A stretch of 64,000 nt of DNA from JADJPF01 sp964492845 (GTDB lineage: Bacteria > Acidobacteriota > Blastocatellia > Chloracidobacteriales > JADJPF01), in contig CAZBMZ010000032.1 of NCBI GenBank assembly GCA_964492845.1, positions 1 through 64,000 of the forward strand, in the 5' to 3' direction. Position 1 is the first letter of the stretch. Every line of letters begins with the position of its first letter. Of this stretch, positions 18,123-26,401 are shown one piece after another. The position numbers were made by a program, and so were the translations under genes. The notes under the pieces were generated by a model, which ran no database searches, was not told where the DNA came from, and saw only the letters and a program-made list of their open reading frames with translations.

Positions 18123-20261
18123 TTATTTTTCTGCTTTAGCATTATTTAAGTTCAATTCTAATAAAGCTTTTTTGGTGGCATTAAGTAAAGCTTCAGCCCC
18201 AACAGGTGCGCCGCTAGCCTTTTTCATCCACATATCTGGCGTAACACTACCCACAACTGCCATACGTTCAAACTCTTGTCCAATATTACCAGCCTTTTCC
18301 ATTTGTTCTTCAATTTGGAAAGCAATTAAATGGCCTATTGGGTAATCCGGCAAGTACATAAAACCATCTATCATATGAGAATAAATACCTAGTAAAACAA
18401 CATCTTTTTGCTTAAATACTGGTGCATAGTATTTATTCCAAACATCCTTAGCAATTTTTACTGTAGCATCTTTTAGCTCTGCTGGTGTAGCGTTAGGGTG
18501 ATCATACATCCAATGCCAAACCGTCATATCAACTAAAGCTACTCCAGCAATTTCATAAGTTGCCCAAAAATCATTAAGTGTTTTTAAGGCTTGGCTTTTA
18601 CTATCTGGTTTAGCTAGTCCTAGTAGTTCTAAATCATGTCCTTGGAAAACAAAGGCTAAAGCTTCTGTAAAAGCTGTATTTGGAACACCTTGCAATAAAA
18701 CATGATCAATATTATTAAGCGAGAAAGTTTGCTCAACATTATGCCCCATTTCATGAACAGCAATATTATAGCCTTTGTAATTCATGCCTGTTTTTTCAAC
18801 CCTAGTACGCAGATGGGCTTTTTCTGAACGCATAGCCGCACCCATTGCATGACCTGAACCACGAGCAGCATCAACTTCAATATTATTAGCTAAATATTCA
18901 GCACGTTCTTTGCTAAAGCCTAATTTTACCAACAAATTAGGCATATCTTTTTTATAAGCATCTCCTGTTGGATAGCGTTTTGAAACGATTTCATCAAGTT
19001 GTGCTTCGCTATAACTTCCACGAGGTCTAAAACCGTTATACCAAATATCAAAAGGCTCAAGTGGCCGTCCAAGTCGGCTCTCTATCAATTTGGCAGTTTG
19101 AGCGACTAATGGAGATGAGACGACATCCTCCAACATAGCTTTTACTCTAGCTTCTGGTAGTTCCCTATTTTCTTCAAAACGTCGGGCGATCAAAGTCGGT
19201 GCTGTTGGTGAATAAGGATCAACCTTTCTTGCAGCTTGAAAAGTTGATAGCAGTTGTGCATAACGTGTATTAGGTTCAGGCGCGTTAGTAGGACTGTCAA
19301 CTACTTTTCCCTCTCCTTCAGAATCTTTAACTGCTGCCTTTTTTACTTCATTAGTAACAGGATTCCAATCAACATTAGGGTTATTTACTACTACTTCTGG
19401 AATTGTTTGATTAACAATATGTTCCATAACTCGTTGAATCATCTGTTGTTTAGCTAGTCCATTGTTAACATCACTATAACTAGCTTTAATCTCATCTCTT
19501 AAATTCCAATGTGAAAGCAATCGTAGTTTTGGAGGAAAAATTCTTTGTCCTTTATCATCTACTAAATGGTGCATCCAAATATTGTATTCAGAAATATAAC
19601 GCTCACTCTCAGACGAAACTTTAGCAATCGCCAAATTAACCTCTGCTGGAACACGTTTAGAAAATCTTTGTGCTAGCCGGGTTTCCGCCCATTGACGACG
19701 CGACCACTTTTCACCCTCATTTAAGCGTTGCTCTAAAGTAGTTAATGGAAAATTAAGTAGCACAGCAAAAGCTAATTTATTCTTAAAAAAGTCATCAATA
19801 AAGTGCGCTGATGGATCATAACCAGCAAATAAATCATCAAAAGGCATTATTGGGCCAATATCCAAATCAGATTGATTGCGAAATTCTCGGTTAATTTCGT
19901 GCATATGCCCATCAAGTTGTTCTAAATTATGCTCAAAACGCTTAAATAATTCGTCTAAAGTTGCTTGATCCCCAGCAAAATATTCTTTAATAAATTGCTC
20001 AAAAACTTCTTTATCTCCATCTTCTGAACGCCAAAAACTTGCCACTTGCTTTATACCTTGTTGCAATCTTGTCCGCTGAGTTTCGCCATATTTAGCTATT
20101 AAATCTGTCTCTAATTTATTTGTTACTTCTTTAATCCAAGGAAATTCTGACTCTACTTGTTTAGGGGAATTCATATTATTTGCCCTTGATATAGTTGGAA
20201 TTGGAAATGTAAGTGTTGATGCTAGAGTCAAGGCTAGTATCAGCGTTTTAAGATTTTTCAT
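18123..20261 (-). CDS. Secreted HEMGH zinc metallopeptidase (gluzincin-like)
   Basis: A protein of 712 aa starting at ATG 20261, which has GGAGG eight bases upstream; an earlier in-frame TTG at 20276 overlaps that site. It has a signal peptide (about 1-27). The zinc motif HEMGH is at 503-507 and a likely third ligand Glu at about 533 in FTEALAFVF, a spacing fitting gluzincin peptidases such as family M3. The N-terminal 450 residues are helical and not assigned. Immediate neighbours are secreted or envelope proteins, fitting a periplasmic or extracellular oligopeptidase. Exact MEROPS family uncertain. Confidence 0.75.
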   Translation of the reverse strand: MKNLKTLILALTLASTLTFPIPTISRANNMNSPKQVESEFPWIKEVTNKLETDLIAKYGETQRTRLQQGIKQVASFWRSEDGDKEVFEQFIKEYFAGDQATLDELFKRFEHNLEQLDGHMHEINREFRNQSDLDIGPIMPFDDLFAGYDPSAHFIDDFFKNKLAFAVLLNFPLTTLEQRLNEGEKWSRRQWAETRLAQRFSKRVPAEVNLAIAKVSSESERYISEYNIWMHHLVDDKGQRIFPPKLRLLSHWNLRDEIKASYSDVNNGLAKQQMIQRVMEHIVNQTIPEVVVNNPNVDWNPVTNEVKKAAVKDSEGEGKVVDSPTNAPEPNTRYAQLLSTFQAARKVDPYSPTAPTLIARRFEENRELPEARVKAMLEDVVSSPLVAQTAKLIESRLGRPLEPFDIWYNGFRPRGSYSEAQLDEIVSKRYPTGDAYKKDMPNLLVKLGFSKERAEYLANNIEVDAARGSGHAMGAAMRSEKAHLRTRVEKTGMNYKGYNIAVHEMGHNVEQTFSLNNIDHVLLQGVPNTAFTEALAFVFQGHDLELLGLAKPDSKSQALKTLNDFWATYEIAGVALVDMTVWHWMYDHPNATPAELKDATVKIAKDVWNKYYAPVFKQKDVVLLGIYSHMIDGFMYLPDYPIGHLIAFQIEEQMEKAGNIGQEFERMAVVGSVTPDMWMKKASGAPVGAEALLNATKKALLELNLNNAKAEK

Positions 20262-20429
20262 GCTTGGTGCCTCCAAAAAAACTTATAATTATTAGGAAAT
20301 TGTAGAAAAAAGGATTTTTTATTGATCTCTTGAAGGATAAGAGGATTTTTTATTAGCGTCAATCGCTTGTTTCTATAAGGTCAATAGCTAATGAAACAAC
20401 TTTGTATTACAAAATAAATTTGCTACAAA

Positions 20430-21797
20430 CTAAAGTTGTCCAATGTTTTCTTGAAGCTTTTTAAGTATTTGTTGGTAAGAAGGATCTTGATAACGTTCAA
20501 GTAAAAACATTGAAGCATAACTAGGTAGTTTTTCACCTAAAACATGTGAGGCTAAAAGTTCACCTGCTGCTTGAGAAGACATAATTCCATAACCTGATAA
20601 TGCACCTATTATATACACTCCGCTTACTGGCAAAGGCCCTATTAAAGGGCGATTTTCTACTGTTTTACAGTAATAGCCACCATCTACATAAGCTTTGCTA
20701 CCTTGCCCAAAATAGCTAGACATTTCTGGAATCATTCTTGAGATTGCCCTAATTAAAACTTCCCCATAATGAGGACTAAATTTTATTGGCTGGTAGTCTT
20801 TTTCTACACGCTTTTCATATGTCCAAATAATCATTATTTCTAGGTTTTTGCTGTCTCCTTTTGGTCTTAGATGTACCCCACTAGGAAATTTATCTAGTAG
20901 CCAATTAGTAGAGGTATTAGAAGCCCACAAACGTTTTTCTTCATCTGTCCTGGGTAAATAAAGCTCATCATCCCAAATCATAAGTGGAGCATTTGCTGAA
21001 AAAATTTTTTTAGTATCAGAAAAAGTAATTTTTCCATGTAGTTCATTAAAAACAGGCAGGTCTAACCCTAACATATCACCTACACTTTTAAGATGAGGCC
21101 CTACAGCTAAAACTAGACTTTCTGGTTCTAATACCTTACCCGAAGCTAGTTTAATGGAAACTAGTTTATTATTTATTACTTCTACTGACTCTAATTTATC
21201 TAAAATAAATTCTCCTCCATATCGTTCTACTTCTTCTTTAAGCCATTCTCCTAGCTTTATAGAATTCATCCAACCAGCACGACGAATATGCAAAGCAGCC
21301 TTAACATCTTTTGTAAGAAAAGGATAAAGCTTGGTAACGTGTTCTGGGTCTAAAATTAAATCTGCTCCTGAAAGAGTTTTATTAAAGTTTTCTGTTAATG
21401 TCGGTAAGTAATTATCTAGGCTAGAATGTTCTCTAAACTCGCCTGCTCCAAGACGCGAGATTTCTTGGGCTGATTTTCTCCAATTATTAATTTGACTATC
21501 TTGAGCAGTTAGAAAAAGATAGCCTCTTTGGTTAAGCCCAAAGTGGTTATTAGGTTTTTCTGCAAGTTCTGCTATAAGGTCAATACTACGGTTAATAAAC
21601 TTAACCATAGTATCGTCTGGGCCAGGCCACCAATTACGATAAGCTTGAGTGCCTTTGCTACTTGTAAGTGAAAGTGGCTGACCTTGATCAAGAATTAAAA
21701 CACGTTTTTTTCTATGTTTAACTACTAGATGATAAGCAGCCGAAATACCCGCCATTCCAGCACCACAAATAACTATTTGAGGAGACATTTTAGACAT
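20430..21797 (-). CDS. FAD-dependent oxidoreductase (DAO family)
   Basis: A 455-aa flavoprotein with the dinucleotide-binding motif IVICGAGMAGISAAYH at the N-terminus and the C-terminal FAD-contact motif GALSGYGIMSSQAAGELLA. It is related to glycine/sarcosine oxidase-like amine oxidases. It is the last gene of the arsenic operon, 57 bases after arsC and on the same strand. Whether it works on arsenic compounds is unknown; it may be an accidental rider. No substrate residues can be identified. Confidence 0.85.
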   Translation of the reverse strand: MSKMSPQIVICGAGMAGISAAYHLVVKHRKKRVLILDQGQPLSLTSSKGTQAYRNWWPGPDDTMVKFINRSIDLIAELAEKPNNHFGLNQRGYLFLTAQDSQINNWRKSAQEISRLGAGEFREHSSLDNYLPTLTENFNKTLSGADLILDPEHVTKLYPFLTKDVKAALHIRRAGWMNSIKLGEWLKEEVERYGGEFILDKLESVEVINNKLVSIKLASGKVLEPESLVLAVGPHLKSVGDMLGLDLPVFNELHGKITFSDTKKIFSANAPLMIWDDELYLPRTDEEKRLWASNTSTNWLLDKFPSGVHLRPKGDSKNLEIMIIWTYEKRVEKDYQPIKFSPHYGEVLIRAISRMIPEMSSYFGQGSKAYVDGGYYCKTVENRPLIGPLPVSGVYIIGALSGYGIMSSQAAGELLASHVLGEKLPSYASMFLLERYQDPSYQQILKKLQENIGQL

Positions 21798-21854
21798 TAT
21801 TTAAGTATCCGTTTTAGTTTTATCCTGCAACATTTATGTCTCTTAATATAATAG

Positions 21855-22256
21855 CTATTTGGAAATATTTGCAATTAAGTCTTTAACTTTGGATTCTATT
21901 AAATCTCGAACTTCCTTAAATTCGTCTGTAGACATATGTTTTGGGTCGGGAATTTTCCAATCTTCTCTATTTTTAGCAACTACAAATGGGCATTCATCAC
22001 CACATCCCATTGTGATAGCGTATTCATATTCGCTTGTAGGAATATCTTCTAAGGATTTAGATTTATGTTGGGTAAGGTCGTAGCCTATTTCTTTCATTGC
22101 TTCTATAGCTTTAGGGTTTACAGTTCCAGATGGTCTAGAACCTGAACTATAAACTTCAATAACTGCTTGACCATAAATTTTTCCAAAAGCCTCAGCCAAC
22201 TGGCTACGACAAGAATTTTCTACGCATACAAATAAAACTCTTGGTAAATCACTCAT
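21855..22256 (-). CDS. arsC: Arsenate reductase (LMW phosphatase type)
   Basis: A 133-aa enzyme that reduces arsenate to arsenite in the cytoplasm. The phosphatase loop C-V-E-N-S-C-R has nucleophile C11 and R17. Two further cysteines lie at C85 and C89 (MGCGDECP), the form seen in CGDxCP-type ArsC; the spacing differs from the C82-C89 pair of the staphylococcal thioredoxin-coupled enzyme, so the reductant is uncertain. An acidic DPK segment near 104 supplies the acid Asp. It lies 18 bases downstream of acr3 in the same operon. Confidence 0.93.
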   Translation of the reverse strand: MSDLPRVLFVCVENSCRSQLAEAFGKIYGQAVIEVYSSGSRPSGTVNPKAIEAMKEIGYDLTQHKSKSLEDIPTSEYEYAITMGCGDECPFVVAKNREDWKIPDPKHMSTDEFKEVRDLIESKVKDLIANISK

Positions 22257-22274
22257 TATAAAATCACCTTTTCT

Positions 22275-23363
22275 TTATGTTGTTTTACATAATTTAATTT
22301 CTTTGTTAGATAAATTTTCTGGAAAATATCTTTTTTCAAACCAAAGTGCGACATTAACCAAAGCTATAAGGACTGGCACTTCAACTAGCGGCCCAATCAC
22401 AGCAGCAAAAGCAGCACCATGATGAATGCCAAAAGTTGCTACAGCTACGGCAATAGCTAGCTCAAAATTGTTTGAAGCAGCAGTAAAAGAAAGTGTAGCC
22501 GACTGAGCATAGTTAGCTTGTAATTTTTTGCTCATAAAAAACGAAAATACAAACATTACAACAAAGTAAATTAGTAGAGGGATAGCAATTTTAATTACAT
22601 CTAATGGTAGTTCTATAATTGCTTCACCTTTTAGAGAAAACATAACAACAATTGTAAACAGTAGAGCAATAAGGGTTAACGGGCTAATTTTAGGAATAAA
22701 ACTTGTTTGATACCAATCTTTTCCTTTTAATTTTATTAAGGAAAAGCGAGTTATTATTCCTGCTAGAAAAGGGATGCCTAAGTAAATAAACACAGTTTTA
22801 GCAATTTCCAAAACAGTTATATTTACCGCAATACTCTTTAATCCAAACCAAGTAGGTAGAAGTGTAATAAAAAAGTAAGCATAAATTGGATAAAAGAAAA
22901 CCTGAAAAATAGAATTAAAAGCCACAAGTCCTGCACAATATTCAGAATCACCTTTAGCTAACTCATTCCAAACCAACACCATAGCAATACATGGTGCTAT
23001 TCCAATCATAATCAACCCTATCATATACTCCGGCTTGTCAGTTAATAAAGTTATTGCTAATAAAAACATTAGTGATGGGCCAATTACCCAATTTAGTACT
23101 AGAGATAACCCTAATATTTTGAAGTTATGGAAAACCCTTCCCATTTCTTCATAACGTACTTTAGCTAGAGGTGGATACATCATCAAAATTAACCCTATAG
23201 CAATAGGAATTGAAGTCGTTCCAATACTTAAACCATTAAGCATTGGAACAACTTCAGGATAAAAATAACCCAAGCTAATACCCAAACCCATAGCTAGAAA
23301 TATCCACAAAGTTAAAAATCTATCCAGAAAAGAAAGTCGGCTTGCTACACTTGAGTTACTCAT
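22275..23363 (-). CDS. acr3: Arsenite efflux permease, ACR3 family
   Basis: A 362-aa inner-membrane protein with about ten membrane segments that exports arsenite. The N-terminus has the ACR3 pattern FLDRFLTLWIFLAMGLGI and the motif GIAPCIAMVLVWN, whose Cys is needed for transport in the family. It sits between arsI and arsC with 18-24 base gaps. Confidence 0.95.
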   Translation of the reverse strand: MSNSSVASRLSFLDRFLTLWIFLAMGLGISLGYFYPEVVPMLNGLSIGTTSIPIAIGLILMMYPPLAKVRYEEMGRVFHNFKILGLSLVLNWVIGPSLMFLLAITLLTDKPEYMIGLIMIGIAPCIAMVLVWNELAKGDSEYCAGLVAFNSIFQVFFYPIYAYFFITLLPTWFGLKSIAVNITVLEIAKTVFIYLGIPFLAGIITRFSLIKLKGKDWYQTSFIPKISPLTLIALLFTIVVMFSLKGEAIIELPLDVIKIAIPLLIYFVVMFVFSFFMSKKLQANYAQSATLSFTAASNNFELAIAVAVATFGIHHGAAFAAVIGPLVEVPVLIALVNVALWFEKRYFPENLSNKEIKLCKTT

Positions 23364-23387
23364 AACTTTATCCTTTTAGATTTTTTG

Positions 23388-23939
23388 CTATTTTTTGCTA
23401 GATAAACCAACTAGATTTGCAGCTACTTCACTAGTCCCACAACAAGAGACGGCGGCTTGTAAAGTCTCTAAACTTGTAGTTTCACAAGAAGCATTTTTTG
23501 CTGTAACTTCTTTACTGTCATCAGTTACACAGCACATAGAAGTTTCTGCTAAGTTATCTTGAAGTACTACAAAAACTTCCCATTCATTGCCATCAGGGTC
23601 TTGGGCCCAGGTTTTATCTTGAATTGCATAACAACAATTAGTTTGCATTTCATCACGAGGAGTAAGCCCAGCTTTTATCCATTGCTCACGCACCGCTATA
23701 ACATCTTCCGTTGTCGCAACCTGTATTCCAAGATGAGAAAGCACACCTCGATCTTTTACTGCTATTTGATTAAGTGCTAGGTTAAGAGGTGGGTTTTGTA
23801 CATCAAACTTAGCATATCCTTTACGTACTTTTAAGGGTTCAATGCCAAACAATTTTTTGTAAAATTCAATGCTATTTTCAACATTGCTAACATTTAGTGA
23901 AATATGTGCTTTTAGGCTTTGTATTGGTAAGCTATTCAT
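23388..23939 (-). CDS. arsI: ArsI-type C-As bond lyase (vicinal oxygen chelate fold)
   Basis: A 183-aa protein of the ArsI/CadI group. It has an N-terminal metal-ligand His in KAHISLNV, an HLGIQV ligand near residue 70, the vicinal Cys pair NCCYA that binds the trivalent arsenical, and the final Glu ligand in DGNEWEVFVV. Known ArsI enzymes break down methylarsenite using Fe(II) and oxygen. The C-terminal 50 residues have extra Cys pairs (MCCV, SCCG), common in this family. It is the first gene of the operon with a strong AAGGAG. Confidence 0.9.
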   Translation of the reverse strand: MNSLPIQSLKAHISLNVSNVENSIEFYKKLFGIEPLKVRKGYAKFDVQNPPLNLALNQIAVKDRGVLSHLGIQVATTEDVIAVREQWIKAGLTPRDEMQTNCCYAIQDKTWAQDPDGNEWEVFVVLQDNLAETSMCCVTDDSKEVTAKNASCETTSLETLQAAVSCCGTSEVAANLVGLSSKK

Positions 23940-24216
23940 AGTAAGAATCTCCTTTTTGATTAATTGATATATGCCTCAACGAATATGTTTATATTATGTT
24001 TCAAAAATTATATATGTTAAGCCATATTTATCTAACAAAATGGCTATCTTTTTTGTGGGGTTAGGAAAATAAATACTGTTTGATGTGAAAGCGAAGTAAA
24101 ATTACCAGTCTTTTTATTAAAAACTATAATCAGCTAATCTTGCTGTACTCGCTAAACATTTATTTTGTAATATCGGCAATTCTTAATTATTTCAAAGCTA
24201 AAAATAAGGAAAATTT
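23940..24216. other. Divergent intergenic region of arsI and aceK
   Basis: It is AT-rich and contains repeated AACATA-type and ATAT motifs upstream of arsI. No arsR gene lies here or elsewhere in the window, so the arsenic-responsive regulator, if any, must be encoded elsewhere. Confidence 0.4.
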
Positions 24217-25923
24217 GTGGATATTCAACAACTTGCTAGTCAAAGTGCTGCAACTATTTTAGAAGGCTTTCAAACCTTTACGGCTAAGTTTAAAGAAATT
24301 ACTCGCCGCGCCAAAAATAGGTTTGAAACTCGTAATACTTTTGGCTTTTATAATGACGCTACCGAGCGTTTAGACCTTTATAGCAAGTCGGTTCAAGCTT
24401 TGGTAAAACGCTTAACAGAACTACTTGGAAATGATAGCCAGGAAAAAGAAGTTTGGGTTGGTATAAAGAAAAATTATTCAGAGCTAATTACTAAACGTGG
24501 TGATTTAGAAATTGCTGAAACTTTCTTTAATTCTGTCACTAGAAAAATCTTTATAACAACTGGCGTAGACCCTAATATTGAATTTGTTGCTTCAGACTTT
24601 GACTTTCTCCCTATTTCACAAAAACCTATTTATTGTGTCTTTACTGTAAATGATGACCTAGCTAGCACCATTAAGGAAATATTAGGTAGCTATAATTTTA
24701 ATGTTTATTATGAAGATATCTTTCTGGATGCTAAATTAATGGTTGAGAGAATTAACCAAGAAATAGGCCAAAATATTGATAGAATAGAAGTATTAAAATC
24801 AGTCTTTTATCGTAATAAAAAAGCTTATATTATTGGTCGAATCTGCTATCAAGATCAGTATATTCCGCTTGCAATTGCGCTTATAAATAAAGAACAAGGA
24901 ATGATTGTTGATGCAATACTACTTACTCAAAATGAAGTAAGTATCATATTTAGTTTTACTCGCTCTTATTTTCATGTTGAGATTGAACAACCTTTTGAAA
25001 TGGTTAGTTTTTTAAAGTCTATTATGCCGCTAAAGCCTATTTCAGAGCTTTATATATCAATAGGTTACAATAAACATGGTAAAACTATCCTCTATCGTGA
25101 CCTACTTTGTTATTTGCAAACTTCTACGGACAAATTTGAGTTTGCTAAAGGTAAAAAAGGGATGGTGATGTCTGTTTTTACACTTCCTTCTTATGATGTA
25201 GTGTTTAAGATTATTAAAGATAAAGCAGATTACCCTAAGAAAACTACTCGCAAGGATGTTTTAGACAAATATAACTTAGTTTTTACTCGTGACCGTGCTG
25301 GCAGGCTAGTTGATGCTCAGGAATTTGAACACTTAAAATTTGATAAAAGCCGTTTTAGCCAAGATTTACTAGATGAATTGCTTAAGGTTACGGCACAGAC
25401 GGTAATAGTAGAAGGTGAAAGCGTAGTTATTAAACACCTTTATACAGAAAGAAAATTATCTCCGCTAAATATTTATGTTAAGGAAATGTCCTTTGAAGCA
25501 GCAACCGAGGCAATTACAGACTATGGGAATGCTATCAAGGATTTAGTAGCAGCAAATATTTTCCCTGGCGATATATTACTTAAAAATTTTGGAGTAACTC
25601 GGCATGGTCGGGTAATTTTTTATGATTATGACGAGTTATGTTTAATTACAGAATGTAATTTTCGGGCTATTCCTGCGGCTAGAAACTATTTAGATGAGCT
25701 AGATTCCGAGCCTTGGTATTATGTAGCGGAAAATGATATTTTCCCTGAAGAATTTAAGTCTTTTTTAGATTTGGACGGCAAATTAAGAGAGTTTTTCCTA
25801 AAAGTTCATGGAGATTTATTTGATGTAAAGTTTTGGTCAGATTTACAAAATAGGCTTAATGCTGGCGAAATTCCAGACATTTTCCCTTATCAGCTTAGTC
25901 GCAGGTTAAGACAAGCAGATTAA
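24217..25923 (+). CDS. aceK: Isocitrate dehydrogenase kinase/phosphatase
   Basis: A 568-aa bifunctional enzyme that phosphorylates and dephosphorylates isocitrate dehydrogenase, switching carbon between the TCA cycle and the glyoxylate shunt. It has the AceK N-terminal regulatory domain, then a kinase-like domain with VFTLPSYDVVFKIIKD, the GVTRHGRVIFYDYDEL catalytic/metal segment and the ITECNFR motif. Length matches the enterobacterial enzyme. The start is GTG 24217 with AAGGA upstream. aceA/aceB are not adjacent. The AceK family is best known from Proteobacteria, so transfer is possible. Confidence 0.93.
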   Translation: MDIQQLASQSAATILEGFQTFTAKFKEITRRAKNRFETRNTFGFYNDATERLDLYSKSVQALVKRLTELLGNDSQEKEVWVGIKKNYSELITKRGDLEIAETFFNSVTRKIFITTGVDPNIEFVASDFDFLPISQKPIYCVFTVNDDLASTIKEILGSYNFNVYYEDIFLDAKLMVERINQEIGQNIDRIEVLKSVFYRNKKAYIIGRICYQDQYIPLAIALINKEQGMIVDAILLTQNEVSIIFSFTRSYFHVEIEQPFEMVSFLKSIMPLKPISELYISIGYNKHGKTILYRDLLCYLQTSTDKFEFAKGKKGMVMSVFTLPSYDVVFKIIKDKADYPKKTTRKDVLDKYNLVFTRDRAGRLVDAQEFEHLKFDKSRFSQDLLDELLKVTAQTVIVEGESVVIKHLYTERKLSPLNIYVKEMSFEAATEAITDYGNAIKDLVAANIFPGDILLKNFGVTRHGRVIFYDYDELCLITECNFRAIPAARNYLDELDSEPWYYVAENDIFPEEFKSFLDLDGKLREFFLKVHGDLFDVKFWSDLQNRLNAGEIPDIFPYQLSRRLRQAD

Positions 25924-25947
25924 GGAAGTACAAGTTAAGGAAGTGTT

Positions 25948-26373
25948 ATGCAAATTAATTTTCATATTGTGCTAGAAAAATCTCTTTTAGAAAAAATTAG
26001 TGATTTGCAAAAAGTTTGTAAAGACTTCGGGTTTGATGTTAGTTTTGATTCTGTAAGCCTACAACAAAACTTATCACGCCAAAAAATTCTACTAAATGTT
26101 GAATATCGCAACAAAATTACTAGTGCAGAAGTTCGTTTAGCTACAATTTCAGACGTTAAAGATGTTTGTGATGATATTTGCAGCCATCTTAGCGAAGAAC
26201 ATGACTGTGCGATTAATATTAATTTTAATGGTAATGATTTGGCGGCTATTTACATTGTAATTGCAGTTTTAACAAAAATGAGCAATGGAATTTTATATGT
26301 AGAACAGGATGGAGTTATTCTTAGAGGTGATGAAGCAATAAAAAATGCTAAAGCATGGGACAACGTAAAATAG
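25948..26373 (+). CDS. Hypothetical protein co-transcribed with aceK
   Basis: A 141-aa soluble protein beginning 24 bases after aceK with a good AAGGAAG. It is alpha/beta in appearance, with many Asp and Ile, and contains CDDICSHLSEEHDCAI. No family is recognised. Close spacing suggests a role connected to AceK or simple co-transcription. Confidence 0.7.
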   Translation: MQINFHIVLEKSLLEKISDLQKVCKDFGFDVSFDSVSLQQNLSRQKILLNVEYRNKITSAEVRLATISDVKDVCDDICSHLSEEHDCAININFNGNDLAAIYIVIAVLTKMSNGILYVEQDGVILRGDEAIKNAKAWDNVK

Positions 26374-26401
26374 ACTATACCCCTGCATTTGCATCAAATT
26401 A

